Positions 24,414 through 33,640 of a stretch of 57,503 bases of DNA are shown piece after piece. Below the pieces are notes generated by a model. That model saw only the letters and a list, made by a program, of their open reading frames with translations, did no database searches and had not been told where the DNA came from. The position numbers and the translations under genes were made by a program. The first letter of the stretch is position 1, and each line of letters begins with the position of its first letter. Origin of the DNA: Bacillota bacterium (GTDB lineage Bacteria > Bacillota > Bacilli > Bacillales > Cytobacillaceae); contig JAUZPL010000021.1 in assembly GCA_030705955.1 (NCBI GenBank), forward strand, positions 1-57,503, in the 5' to 3' direction.

Positions 24414-27400
24414 GGATTTAAAAAAAGTGATGGTCATTGGATCAGGGCCGATTGTGATTGGGCAAGCGGCAGAATTTGATTATGCTGGAACTCAAGCTTG
24501 TATCGCTCTAAGAGAAGAAGGGATTGAGGTTGTTTTAGTAAATAATAACCCAGCAACCATTATGACAGATGAAAGCATTGCCGATAAGGTCTATATTGAG
24601 CCATTGACGTTAGAAATCATTGAAAAAATTATCATAAAAGAAAATCCAGATGGAATGATTGGTACTTTGGGTGGTCAAACAGGATTGAATTTATCTGTCC
24701 AGCTTTATGAACAAGGAATTTTACAAAAATATGGGGTAGAGCTGTTAGGCACCTCGGTGGAATCCATTAAAAATGGTGAGGACCGTGAAAGATTTCGTAA
24801 TTTAATGATTAAAATGGGCGAGCCCATACCTGAATCTAGCATTATTCATTCCTTTGAAGAAGGTGTTTCATTCGTTCAAAAGGTAGGCTATCCGGTTATT
24901 ATCCGACCTGCTTACACACTTGGAGGGGATGGAGGAGGCTTTGCAAATGATGACAAAGAACTTGAAACGGTGCTAAAGAAAGGTTTATCAGCAAGCCCCA
25001 TTCATCAAGTTCTTTTGGAAAGAAGCATTAAAGGCTGGAAAGAAGTTGAATATGAAGTGATGCGGGATGCAAATGATACGTGCATTATTGTTTGCAATAT
25101 GGAAAATATGGATCCAGTTGGCGTTCATACTGGTGACTCCATTGTAGTTGCCCCATCTCAAACATTAACGGATGTCCAATATCAAATGCTTCGCGACTCA
25201 TCCATTAAAGTTATACGTGAATTAGGTATCATTGGCGGCTGTAACATTCAGTTTGCCTTACATCCTTCTTCCAATCAGTATTACATTATTGAAGTAAATC
25301 CAAGGGTCAGCCGTTCATCAGCTCTTGCTTCAAAGGCAACGGGCTATCCCATTGCTAGAATGGCAGCTAAATGCTCGATTGGTTACCATTTGGATGAAAT
25401 GGTGAATCCTATCACAGGGAATACATTTGCTTCTTTTGAGCCAGCCATTGATTATATTGTGGTAAAACTGCCACGATTCCCGTTTGATAAATTTCCAGAG
25501 GCCGATCGAACTCTTGGAACACAAATGAAGGCAACTGGAGAAGTAATGGCCATTGATAGGACATTTGAAGGGGCTTTAAACAAGGCCATTCGTTCATTGG
25601 AAATGAATATTTATGGATTAACAAAAGGAATAAACCTTTCCATGGATTCGGATATGCTCTTTGAAAAGTTAAAGACTGCCAATGATCTAAGGTTATTTGT
25701 TATTGCAGAGGCCATGAAGCGCGGAATTCCAGTTGAAAGTATACAGGAGCTAACACAGATTGACCTATGGTTTTTACACAAAATTTACTCAATCGTTGAA
25801 TTTGAACAAAGCCTGTCAGCTTATTCTTGGAACGAAGTCCCTGTAATGCTCCTAAAAGAAGCTAAAACTAAAAATATTTCAGATAGACTCTTATCTCAGC
25901 TTTTTTCTGTTTCAGAAAAACAAATTCGAAACAAGTGGAAACAACTCAAATGGAAACCTGGTTATAAGATGGTAGATACATGTTCAGCAGAATTTGATGC
26001 TGTAACGCCTTATTATTATTCTACCTGGCAAGGATTTGATGAGGTGGAAATAACCAATAATCGAAAGGTTCTGGTGATTGGATCCGGACCAATCCGAATT
26101 GGTCAAGGAATAGAATTTGATTATTGCTCTGTTCATGCAGCAAGAGCGCTGAAGAAAAAAGGGATTGAGGCTGTAGTGATTAATAACAATCCCGAGACTG
26201 TCAGTACCGATTATTCTATAGCTGATCGTCTTTATTTTGAGCCTCTTGCAGTGGAGGATATACTAAATGTAATAGAAAAAGAGAAGATAGATGGGGTTCT
26301 CATTCAATTCGGCGGCCAAACTGCTATTAATATTGCTCGTGCTTTGGAGGAAGAGGGGGTAAGAATACTTGGAACATCCGTTCAAAATGTAGACCTTCTT
26401 GAGGACCGGAAGCAGTTCTATCAGTTGCTTGAAAACTTAAATATTCCACATATTGAAGGAGAAACAGTCTCCCATTCAACACAGCTTGCCCATGTGGCAG
26501 AAGGTCTAGGTTATCCTGTTCTAGTTCGACCTTCCTATGTAATTGGCGGACAATCAATGTTCACTCTTCAGTCAGAGGAAGACTTACTTCAATACTTGGA
26601 ACAGCTTAATGAAAATGCCCAAGAGCAAATGTGGCCATTATTAGTTGACCGATATATGCCTGGGATAGAATGTGAAATTGATGCAATAAGTGATGGGAAG
26701 GACATTGTGGTTCCAGGTATATTTGAACATATTGAAAGGGCCGGTGTACACTCAGGCGATAGTATTTCAGTATTTCCATCTATCACACTCTCAAATGGCA
26801 TAAAAGATAAAATGCTAGACTTTGCAAAAAGAATTGCAAACTCCTTACCTATTGTTGGAATGATGAATATCCAGTTCGTTATTTTTGAAGAAGAGGTTTA
26901 TATACTTGAGGTTAATCCAAGATCCTCTCGAACTGTTCCAATTATGAGCAAAGTAACCGGAATTCCAATGATAGAATGGGCAACAAATGTTCAATTAGGT
27001 GAAGAATTAAAGAACTTGCATACGGAAAATGGATTATTGCCAGACCCCAGTTACTATGCAGTAAAAGGACCCATTTTTTCAGCAAATAAGCTAAAAGGGG
27101 TCGATCATGTACTTGGCCCAGAGATGAAATCTACTGGAGAGATATTAGGGCTAGGAATCACGATTCAGGAAGCTTTTAATAAAGTAGTGCCTAATCATTT
27201 AGCAAATGCAGGTCAATTTATTTTTTATTCCATATCTGATCGGGAAAAATCAATGTGCCTTCCCATAATAAAGGAACTGGCGGAGAGTTCATATAAGATT
27301 GCTGCAACCCCAGGCACTGCTCATTTCCTTCAAAAGAATGGGATTTTGGTAGAAAAAATTGTAAAAACACCTCAGGATGTAACAGATTTGTTTCACCGGG

Positions 27401-27624
27401 AAAAGGTGATGGCAATGATAAATACTCCAAATCAAGGAAGAAATAAAAGTAAATTTGGTTTTCAAATTCGTGAGGAAGCAACAAAATATAATATTAAAGT
27501 CTATACCCATTTAGATACTGTTAAAGCAATTGTAGATTTAATGGGTGATTCTACTAGTAGTTTTATGGTACGCACAGTTAGTGAATTCCACCAAAGTATG
27601 AGAAGAGGTGTAAAAACATGTTAA
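24400..27624 (+). CDS. carB: Carbamoyl-phosphate synthase large subunit (arginine type)
   Basis: 1074 residues with the expected internal duplication: two ATP-grasp halves (about 1-400 and 550-935), each beginning VMVIGSGPIVIGQ or VLVIGSGPIRIGQ, an oligomerisation region between, and a C-terminal MGS-like regulatory domain (about 935-1074). ATP-site segments such as FQINPRVSRSSALASKATG-type (IIEVNPRVSRSSA and ILEVNPRSSRTV) are intact. It makes carbamoyl phosphate for ArgF. It starts within carA and ends in a seven-base overlap with argF, so expression is tightly coupled. Confidence 0.96.
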   Translation: MPLREDLKKVMVIGSGPIVIGQAAEFDYAGTQACIALREEGIEVVLVNNNPATIMTDESIADKVYIEPLTLEIIEKIIIKENPDGMIGTLGGQTGLNLSVQLYEQGILQKYGVELLGTSVESIKNGEDRERFRNLMIKMGEPIPESSIIHSFEEGVSFVQKVGYPVIIRPAYTLGGDGGGFANDDKELETVLKKGLSASPIHQVLLERSIKGWKEVEYEVMRDANDTCIIVCNMENMDPVGVHTGDSIVVAPSQTLTDVQYQMLRDSSIKVIRELGIIGGCNIQFALHPSSNQYYIIEVNPRVSRSSALASKATGYPIARMAAKCSIGYHLDEMVNPITGNTFASFEPAIDYIVVKLPRFPFDKFPEADRTLGTQMKATGEVMAIDRTFEGALNKAIRSLEMNIYGLTKGINLSMDSDMLFEKLKTANDLRLFVIAEAMKRGIPVESIQELTQIDLWFLHKIYSIVEFEQSLSAYSWNEVPVMLLKEAKTKNISDRLLSQLFSVSEKQIRNKWKQLKWKPGYKMVDTCSAEFDAVTPYYYSTWQGFDEVEITNNRKVLVIGSGPIRIGQGIEFDYCSVHAARALKKKGIEAVVINNNPETVSTDYSIADRLYFEPLAVEDILNVIEKEKIDGVLIQFGGQTAINIARALEEEGVRILGTSVQNVDLLEDRKQFYQLLENLNIPHIEGETVSHSTQLAHVAEGLGYPVLVRPSYVIGGQSMFTLQSEEDLLQYLEQLNENAQEQMWPLLVDRYMPGIECEIDAISDGKDIVVPGIFEHIERAGVHSGDSISVFPSITLSNGIKDKMLDFAKRIANSLPIVGMMNIQFVIFEEEVYILEVNPRSSRTVPIMSKVTGIPMIEWATNVQLGEELKNLHTENGLLPDPSYYAVKGPIFSANKLKGVDHVLGPEMKSTGEILGLGITIQEAFNKVVPNHLANAGQFIFYSISDREKSMCLPIIKELAESSYKIAATPGTAHFLQKNGILVEKIVKTPQDVTDLFHREKVMAMINTPNQGRNKSKFGFQIREEATKYNIKVYTHLDTVKAIVDLMGDSTSSFMVRTVSEFHQSMRRGVKTC

Positions 27625-28586
27625 ATGCGATTAAAATAAGTGAATATGATGAGCCGGAAATGCATGGCAGGGATTTTTTGCAGCTTTCGGATTTTGAAAC
27701 AGAGGAAATTCTTTATCTCTTAGATGAAGCAAGGGAATTAAAAAAATTACAAAAGCAGGGGAAGCCCCATCCATTCTTAAGCGGAAAGGTACTTGGAATG
27801 ATTTTTGAAAAATCCTCCACACGTACCCGTGTCTCCTTTGAAGTGGGAATGCTCCAACTTGGGGGGCATGCTATTTTTCTAAGCTCAAAGGATATCCAGC
27901 TTGGAAGAGGAGAAAGTATTTCTGATACAGCGAAGGTTTTGTCCAGGTATGTTGACTGTATGATGATTCGAACCTTTTCCCATAAATCAGTGGAGGAACT
28001 TGCACATCATGCCACTGTCCCCGTTATTAACGGATTAACGGATTTGCAGCATCCTACACAAGTATTAGCAGATTTACTTACGATCCTAGAACATAAAGGT
28101 AATTTAACAGGATTGAAGCTTTGTTATGTGGGGGATGGAAACAATAATATGGCACATTCCTTAATGGAGGGTGCAGTAAAAGTGGGAATGCATATTAGTA
28201 TTGCTAGCCCAGAAGGCTATTCGCCTAATCAGGCAATTACAGACCATGTTAAAGGAATGGCAAAACAAACAGGCAGCAGTGTGCTGATTACTCATAATCC
28301 AATTGAAGCTATTCAGAATGCTGATGTTGTTGTAACGGATGTGTGGACCAGCATGGGCCAGGAAGATGAAACAGATAAGAGATTGGCAGTTTTTGAATCT
28401 TTCCAAGTGAATAAAGAGCTTTGTGAGTATGCAAAAAAAGACTATATTTTCTTACATTGCCTGCCCGCCCACAGGGGCGAAGAGGTTACAGAAGAAATAA
28501 TTGATGGTCCACATTCTGTTGTTTTTGATGAAGCTGAAAATAGGCTGCATGCCCAAAAGGCTATATTAAAAGCTTTGCTAAGTTAA
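27618..28586 (+). CDS. argF: Ornithine carbamoyltransferase
   Basis: 322 residues. It joins carbamoyl phosphate to ornithine giving citrulline. Carbamoyl-phosphate site SSTRTR (66-71), HPTQVLADLLT, the ornithine loop around DVWTSMGQE, and the catalytic HCLPAHRGEEV are all present. The N-terminus has about 15 extra residues before the conserved GRDFLQLSDF, as in some Bacillus homologues; a later start lacks a better SD. Last gene of the operon; no clear terminator was found before the argG promoter at about 28635. Confidence 0.96.
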   Translation: MLNAIKISEYDEPEMHGRDFLQLSDFETEEILYLLDEARELKKLQKQGKPHPFLSGKVLGMIFEKSSTRTRVSFEVGMLQLGGHAIFLSSKDIQLGRGESISDTAKVLSRYVDCMMIRTFSHKSVEELAHHATVPVINGLTDLQHPTQVLADLLTILEHKGNLTGLKLCYVGDGNNNMAHSLMEGAVKVGMHISIASPEGYSPNQAITDHVKGMAKQTGSSVLITHNPIEAIQNADVVVTDVWTSMGQEDETDKRLAVFESFQVNKELCEYAKKDYIFLHCLPAHRGEEVTEEIIDGPHSVVFDEAENRLHAQKAILKALLS

Positions 28587-28634
28587 ATTCAATCTAAAAG
28601 GCATATGAAAAAATCGCTATTTTAGAAAAATAGT

Positions 28635-28690
28635 TTGTATTCTTATGAGCTTAAATGTATAATAATTCTCATAGATGAATAAAAATTCAT
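28635..28690 (+). promoter_or_regulatory. argG promoter with paired ARG boxes
   Basis: TTGTAT (28635-28640) and TATAAT (28658-28663) are 17 bp apart. ARG-box cores are TGTATAATAATTCT (28656-28669, 13 of 14) over the -10 and TGAATAAAAATTCA (28676-28689, 14 of 14) just past the start, inside the perfect palindrome arms ATGAAT/ATTCAT (28675-28690). Spacing is 20 bp, the same as at argC. Confidence 0.85.
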
Positions 28691-28712
28691 ATACGATGTG
28701 AGGGTAAATAAA

Positions 28713-29924
28713 ATGGCAAAAGAAAAAATTATCTTAGCCTATTCAGGCGGATTAGATACATCTGTTTCAGTTAAGTGGATTCAAGAAAAATATGGGTATG
28801 ATGTGATTGCACTAGGTCTTGACGTAGGTGAAGGGAAGGATCTTGAGGCAATAAAAGCAAAGGCATTAAAGGTTGGTGCTGTAAAAGCCTATATATTAAA
28901 TGCAAAAGAGATGTTAGCACAGGATTATATTTTACCTGCCTTGAAAGCAAATTGTTTATATGAGGGAAAATATCCTCTTTCTTCGGCACTTTCACGTCCG
29001 CTTATCTCAAAATTATTAGTAGAAGTGGCCCAGAAGGAAGGGGCTGCTGCTGTAGCCCATGGATGCACGGGGAAAGGGAATGATCAGGTCCGCTTTGAAG
29101 TGTCTATTCAGGCATTAAACCCAAGTCTTAAAGTTGTTGCACCAGTTCGTGAATGGGGAATGACGCGTGATGAAGAAATTGAATATGCCAAACAGAATGA
29201 AATTCCAATTCCAGTAGATTTGGATAATCCATTCTCCATTGATGCTAATATTTGGGGACGTGCTTGTGAGGCAGGAGTTCTAGAGAATCCATGGGCAGAG
29301 GCTCCAGAAGCTGCATTTGATTGGACTAACCCCATTGAACTGACGCCAGATGATGCGGAGTATATAGAAATTGAATTTGAAGAAGGTACTCCAATTGCAC
29401 TTAATGGAGAGAAGCTTCCATTAGTTCCACTAATTGAAACTTTAAATCAAATCGGTGGTAAACACGGTGTTGGCAGAATTGATCACATTGAAAATAGATT
29501 AGTAGGAATAAAATCACGTGAAGTGTATGAAAATCCGGCAGCATTGATTTTAATTAATGCCCATAAAGAACTGGAGTTTTTAACATTGCCTCGTGAGGTA
29601 ACACAGTTCAAACCACAAGTTGAACAGCAAATGGCAAAGATTATTTACGAAGGACTTTGGTATTCACCTTTGAAGCTGGCATTGGATGCCTTTATTAACG
29701 AAACCCAAAAGGTTGTCTCGGGGTCTATCCGCGTGAAGCTTCATAAAGGAAATCATACTGTTGTTGGGCGAAAATCCCCTCATAGTCTATACAATGAGGA
29801 ATTAGCCACTTATTCCAAGGGAGATATGTTTGACCATAACGCTGCTGTAGGATTTATTAAACTTTGGGGATTACCAACAAAGGTCTTTACGGAAGTAAAC
29901 CAAAAAGAGACTGTTTTAAAATAA
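28713..29924 (+). CDS. argG: Argininosuccinate synthase
   Basis: 403 residues. It condenses citrulline and aspartate with ATP. The N-terminal PP-loop [10 protein letters not shown] (ATP pyrophosphatase motif), [14 protein letters not shown] and [13 protein letters not shown] are diagnostic. The start is ATG at 28713; the in-frame GTG 15 bases upstream lies in the SD (GTGAGGG). It has its own ArgR-controlled promoter. The gap to argH holds a 20-bp-period repeat array and a weak hairpin, so argH may be partly uncoupled. Confidence 0.97.
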   Translation: MAKEKIILAYSGGLDTSVSVKWIQEKYGYDVIALGLDVGEGKDLEAIKAKALKVGAVKAYILNAKEMLAQDYILPALKANCLYEGKYPLSSALSRPLISKLLVEVAQKEGAAAVAHGCTGKGNDQVRFEVSIQALNPSLKVVAPVREWGMTRDEEIEYAKQNEIPIPVDLDNPFSIDANIWGRACEAGVLENPWAEAPEAAFDWTNPIELTPDDAEYIEIEFEEGTPIALNGEKLPLVPLIETLNQIGGKHGVGRIDHIENRLVGIKSREVYENPAALILINAHKELEFLTLPREVTQFKPQVEQQMAKIIYEGLWYSPLKLALDAFINETQKVVSGSIRVKLHKGNHTVVGRKSPHSLYNEELATYSKGDMFDHNAAVGFIKLWGLPTKVFTEVNQKETVLK

Positions 29925-29939
29925 ATTGTCAGCGGATAT

Positions 29940-30050
29940 ATCCGTGAAAAAAAGTAAGATATCCGTGAAAATTTAATTTTATCGGCGAAAAAATCAAGAT
30001 ATCCGCGAAAAATTGAATTTATCCGCGAAAAACCCAAAATATCCGCGAAA
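29940..30050. repeat. Six copies of ATCCGCGAAA at 20-bp period
   Basis: Copies of ATCCGYGAAA start at 29940, 29961, 29981 (atcggcgaaa), 30001, 30021 and 30041: one step of 21 then exact steps of 20. The intervening ten bases are variable and A/T-rich. A 12-bp palindrome CGGATATATCCG (29933-29944) opens the array. It fills the argG-argH gap. Similar ATCCGCG strings are, to my memory, scattered in other Bacillus intergenic regions; function unknown. Confidence 0.9.
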
Positions 30051-30060
30051 TGAAAACTTG

Positions 30061-30086
30061 CCCTCGATATTCATTCGGGGGTTTTA
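30061..30086 (+). terminator. Weak hairpin before argH
   Basis: CCCTCGA (30061-30067) pairs with TCGGGGG (30075-30081) with one G-T pair, followed by TTTTAT. It may end part of the argG transcripts. Confidence 0.5.
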
Positions 30087-30105
30087 TCACTTAAGGAGGT
30101 AAACA

Positions 30106-31479
30106 ATGTCAAAGCTTTGGGGCGGTCGTTTTACGAAGGAAACGAATAAACTTGTAGAAAAGTTCACAGCATCAATTTCTTTTGATCAAAAATTGGCTAG
30201 AGAAGATATTTCCGGAAGCCTAGCCCATGTTCAGATGTTAGGGGAATGTGGGATTATTCCGATGGAGGATGCCGAAAAAATTAAAGAGGGGCTACTTTCC
30301 ATAAAAAAACTTGCCGAAAATGATCAAATTGAATTTCTAATTGAAGATGAAGACATTCATATGAATATTGAAAGACTATTAATTGAAAAGATTGGACCGG
30401 TTGGAGGGAAGCTTCATACAGGCAGAAGCCGTAATGACCAAGTAGCAACCGATATGCATCTTTATTTAAGAACAAAAACAACTGAGTTAATCCATTTAGT
30501 TGAAAATGTACAACAAGCCATAATGAATCAGTCCAAGGAACATGTTCATACATTTATTCCAGGCTACACCCATCTACAGCGTGCCCAGCCAGTATCTTTT
30601 GCACATCATTTAATGGCTTATTTCTGGATGTTTGAACGGGATAAGGAAAGACTTATCGATAGTTTAAAGCGGGTAAATTGGCTTCCGCTTGGGTCTGGTG
30701 CTTTAGCTGGAACAACCTTCCCTATCAACCGTGAGAAGGTGGCGGAACTTTTAGGGTTTGAAACCATTTATCCAAATAGTATGGATGCGGTGAGTGACAG
30801 AGATTTTATTTTAGAATTTCTCTCTATCGGCTCGATTATCATGACTCATATTTCAAGATTGTCTGAAGAATTTGTACTTTGGTCAAGTCAGGAGTTTCAA
30901 TTTATTGAGCTAGATGATTCTTTCTGTACTGGATCCAGTATCATGCCTCAAAAGAAAAATCCGGATGTTCCGGAGTTATTAAGGGGTAAAACAGGAAGAA
31001 CATATGGGAATTTGCTTGGCTTGTTAACAGTCCTAAAAGGATTGCCACTTGCCTATAATAAGGACCTTCAAGAGGATAAAGAAGGGATGTTTGACACAGT
31101 TGAAACATTGGAAGGCTCTTTAATGCTTCTAGCACCTATGATTGAAACAATGACAATAAAAAAAGAAAATATGAAAAAAGCAATACACCATGATTTTTCA
31201 AATGCTACTGATATTGCAGATTACCTCGTTCGCAAAGGGTTGCCTTTTAGAGAAGCACATGAAATAATCGGAAAGCTTGTTTTATATGCTATTCAGGAAC
31301 AAAAGTTTCTACTTGAATTAGCATTTGCTGAATTTCAACAGTTCAGTTCATTATTTGAAGAGGATATTTATGAGGTACTATCACCAGAACAGGTGGTTGC
31401 TGCTCGTAATAGCTTTGGTGGCACATCCCCACTACAAGTGATAGAGCAGATCAAACTTGCTGAAAAAAAACTTTTATAA
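30106..31479 (+). CDS. argH: Argininosuccinate lyase
   Basis: 457 residues, fumarase/aspartase superfamily. It splits argininosuccinate into arginine and fumarate. Seen: the N-terminal LWGGRFT, the [12 protein letters not shown] segment, the catalytic [15 protein letters not shown] stretch, and the signature [13 protein letters not shown] strong SD (AAGGAGGT) precedes the ATG. It has no obvious promoter of its own, so probably reads through from argG across the repeat array; the fumarate released can be taken by FumC. Confidence 0.97.
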   Translation: MSKLWGGRFTKETNKLVEKFTASISFDQKLAREDISGSLAHVQMLGECGIIPMEDAEKIKEGLLSIKKLAENDQIEFLIEDEDIHMNIERLLIEKIGPVGGKLHTGRSRNDQVATDMHLYLRTKTTELIHLVENVQQAIMNQSKEHVHTFIPGYTHLQRAQPVSFAHHLMAYFWMFERDKERLIDSLKRVNWLPLGSGALAGTTFPINREKVAELLGFETIYPNSMDAVSDRDFILEFLSIGSIIMTHISRLSEEFVLWSSQEFQFIELDDSFCTGSSIMPQKKNPDVPELLRGKTGRTYGNLLGLLTVLKGLPLAYNKDLQEDKEGMFDTVETLEGSLMLLAPMIETMTIKKENMKKAIHHDFSNATDIADYLVRKGLPFREAHEIIGKLVLYAIQEQKFLLELAFAEFQQFSSLFEEDIYEVLSPEQVVAARNSFGGTSPLQVIEQIKLAEKKLL

Positions 31480-31579
31480 ATTTATACACGTTTGAATATT
31501 CAAAATTCATTGACAAATAACTTGGATTAAACTAAAATTTGTTTAATTAGATGGAAAATTAATGAAATGAATTATATAA

Positions 31580-31692
31580 CTCTTATCCAGAGCGGCGGAG
31601 GGACTAGGCCCGATGAAGCCCGGCAACCATCAAGGTATTCCTTGAAAAGGTGCTAATTCCTGCAGGTTATGTTTAACCTGAAAGATAAGAGG
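31580..31692 (+). ncRNA. SAM riboswitch (S-box)
   Basis: The classical S-box core is present: the P1 arm CTCTTATCC (from 31580) closes with GATAAGAG (31684-31691), and between are the conserved AGAGCGGCGGAGGGACTAGG and GCCCGATGAAGCCCGGCAACC stretches with the expected P2-P4 helices. SAM binding stabilises P1 and allows the downstream terminator, shutting off the homoserine dehydrogenase gene. Confidence 0.97.
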
Positions 31693-31698
31693 AGGAAT

Positions 31699-31733
31699 AA
31701 ACCCTCTTCTTATATGAAGAGGGTTTTTCTTTT
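31699..31733 (+). terminator. S-box expression-platform terminator
   Basis: AAACCCTCTTC (31699-31709) pairs with GAAGAGGGTTT (31716-31726), followed by TTCTTTTT. Its 5' arm can alternatively pair with the 3' side of P1 (GATAAGAGGAGG), giving the antiterminator. Confidence 0.93.
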
Positions 31734-31762
31734 TACATTGAAACAAAAGGAGCGGTGGGCGG

Positions 31763-32998
31763 ATGTCAATCATTAAAGTGGCGATATTGGGGTTTGGAAC
31801 TGTTGGCCAGGGAGTGTATAAAACCATTCAATCCCATGAAAGAGAGCTTACTCAGGTTTTAGGAAAAAAGGTAGAAGTGGCAGCAGTTTTGATTAAAAAT
31901 AAAGGTAAAGAAAGGAATATTTCTGATGGAGTTCTTGTCACAACGGATTTCAATGAAATTTTAGCCCTTCCTCAATTAGATGTTATTATGGAAGCTATTG
32001 TTGAAAAAGAACCGTCTTTTACTTATTTACAAAAAGCCATAAAAAGAGGCTGCCATATTATTACCGCAAATAAAGAAATGTTTGCCCATCACGGAAAAGA
32101 ATTAATGATGCTTGCAAAAGCGCATCATGTTTTGGTTGGATTTGAAGCAACCGTTGCAGGTGGCATTCCTATCATCCAAACACTCCAGCAGCTATTAAAA
32201 ATTAATCGAGTCCACCATATAGAAGGTATTTTAAATGGTACGTCAAATTTTATTTTAACGGAAATGAGAGAGAAGCAGCAGTCTTTCATTGCTGCTTTAA
32301 AATTAGCTCAAAATCATGGATATGCGGAGGCAGATCCGACAAATGATATTGCTGGAAATGATGCATTTTATAAATTAATGATTTTAAGCAGAATTGCATT
32401 TGGGGAGGAACCCGATTGGAAAAACGTTGAAATAAAGGGTATCACCTCTATTACAAATGAATTAGTTCGTTACGCAGCAAAACTTGGGCTGCGATTTAAA
32501 CATATTGCGTGTATAGACCAAAAGGATGGTAGGATAACTGGATCAGTTCGCCCGGTTCTTATTGGGAAATCACATCCATTTTATCATGTAGAAGGAGTAG
32601 AAAATGCCGTAAACGTGAAATCTGATCTTGTTGGAAGCATTACATTACAAGGACCCGGAGCAGGAATGTTCCCCACTGCAAGCTCTATGATAGAGGATTT
32701 AGTATTTGTTACTCAGACCACCTTACTTAACAACCATTTTACAAATAAGTCAAATGGAACGGTTAGTCAAGAAAGCAAACAGATAAAGGAATATTGGCTG
32801 ATAAGCGGAGTTAAAAAGATTGGATTTCATTCCACCATTAATTGGATAGAAGAATTAGGAGATGCAACCTTTCTAATTAACGCTGCTGAGAAGGATGTTA
32901 AAAACTTAGCTGTGAAAAACAAAACAGAATGTTTTTTTCCTGTGTTTGGGGAATTTGAAAAACAAGATAAGGAAAAATCCATCATTATTTCCATTTAA
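31763..32998 (+). CDS. hom: Homoserine dehydrogenase, S-box controlled
   Basis: 411 residues. It reduces aspartate semialdehyde to homoserine. Rossmann loop AILGFGTVGQGVY (8-20), ANKEMFAHHG, and the catalytic region GILNGTSNFILTEM with YAEADPTNDIAGNDAFYK are intact. The residues after about 335 (to 411) show no clear ACT domain pattern, unlike the usual threonine-inhibited enzyme of about 430 residues. Being under a SAM riboswitch and not next to thrC/thrB, it is probably a methionine-dedicated copy. SD AAAAGGAGCGG. Confidence 0.93.
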   Translation: MSIIKVAILGFGTVGQGVYKTIQSHERELTQVLGKKVEVAAVLIKNKGKERNISDGVLVTTDFNEILALPQLDVIMEAIVEKEPSFTYLQKAIKRGCHIITANKEMFAHHGKELMMLAKAHHVLVGFEATVAGGIPIIQTLQQLLKINRVHHIEGILNGTSNFILTEMREKQQSFIAALKLAQNHGYAEADPTNDIAGNDAFYKLMILSRIAFGEEPDWKNVEIKGITSITNELVRYAAKLGLRFKHIACIDQKDGRITGSVRPVLIGKSHPFYHVEGVENAVNVKSDLVGSITLQGPGAGMFPTASSMIEDLVFVTQTTLLNNHFTNKSNGTVSQESKQIKEYWLISGVKKIGFHSTINWIEELGDATFLINAAEKDVKNLAVKNKTECFFPVFGEFEKQDKEKSIIISI

Positions 32999-33034
32999 GA
33001 AAAGAGGCAACTTTAGTAAGAAATTAATTTGTAG

Positions 33035-33215
33035 ATATCCAGAAAGATATCCACAGCTAAAAGTCCTATTTATTAGTTCTCCACAAACTTATGCACAATA
33101 TCCACAATTAAATATATCGTTATCCACAGAAACTTATTAACAACACTTAAAGTTTTAAGTGCTAGTGTTTTATTAGGAATAGGGGAACTTATCCACAATA
33201 TCCACTGTATCCACA
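33035..33215 (+). other. DnaA-box cluster
   Basis: Nine 9-mers resembling TTATCCACA, all in the same orientation, start at 33035, 33047, 33077, 33089, 33098, 33120, 33189, 33198 and 33207. Those at 33120 and 33189 are perfect; 33047, 33077, 33089, 33098 and 33207 have one change; 33035 and 33198 have two. Several are in tight 9- or 12-bp steps. An AT-rich run follows. dnaA, dnaN and rpmH are not here, so this looks like a DnaA-titrating cluster rather than oriC. Confidence 0.8.
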
Positions 33216-33333
33216 AAAAAAATTTAAAAAATGTTTATAAACGTTTTTTATCATACTTATATTTATAAGTTCACATTATATTCAATTTTACTAATATGAA
33301 TATGTTAAGAAACTGTGAAAGTCGTTGTTTCTC

Positions 33334-33523
33334 TTGATTTATATGCGTATATTAAAATTATAAAGAGGGAAGAAAATCCACTTTATAAACCTTGAAAAGG
33401 AATAAAAGGTTTAAACAATCATTAAGATGTTATAAACGGGTTCTATGCCGAATGGCACAACCTCTCTATAGAACCCTTTCCCCTATAAAAGAAGCAGGAA
33501 AAATCCTGTTTCTTATTTTTTTT
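33334..33523 (+). ncRNA. Candidate structured small RNA
   Basis: A possible promoter (TTGATT 33334-33339, ATTATA 33357-33362, 17 bp) leads to a transcript with GGGTTCTAT (33438-33446) pairing with ATAGAACCC (33468-33476), an inner TGCC/GGCA stem, and a strong terminator (AGAAGCAGGA 33490-33499 with TCCTGTTTCT 33504-33513, then T-run to 33523). No protein gene lies between, so the terminator must end either the hom transcript or an independent RNA. I do not recognise the family. Confidence 0.45.
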
Positions 33524-33565
33524 CAAATCAAGAAGCATTTAGGTATGCTTGTTCAGAACAAAAAA

Positions 33566-33590
33566 CCTCTGCTTTAAATTAAAGCAGAGG
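33566..33590 (-). terminator. Terminator of the YfhD-type gene
   Basis: CCTCTGCTTTAA with TTAAAGCAGAGG, followed on the minus strand by TTTTTTG. Confidence 0.88.
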
Positions 33591-33640
33591 GAAATGAGAA
33601 AATAGACGCCAAACACGTTTCTATTTCCTTTATGAAAGGG

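Larger units (their letters stand above)
32999..33640. other. 642-bp gene-free region with DnaA boxes and RNA structure
   Basis: No credible protein gene. It holds a DnaA-box cluster (33035-33215), a palindrome CACTTAAA-GT-TTTAAGTG (33144-33161), AT-rich DNA (33213-33300), a possible promoter and structured RNA (33334-33523), and the terminator of the yfhD-type gene (33566-33590). Confidence 0.85.

Noticed and set aside
29940-30050. CRISPR-like array at 20-bp period
   Set aside because: The repeat is only ten bases with ten-base gaps, too short for CRISPR.
33035-33300. Chromosomal origin oriC
   Set aside because: dnaA, dnaN and rpmH are not present and the flanking genes (hom, yfhD) are not origin neighbours in Bacillus; a DnaA-titration cluster is more likely.
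33392-33577. 61-codon open frame on the plus strand
   Set aside because: It runs through the structured hairpin and the terminator and has no SD; not a gene.
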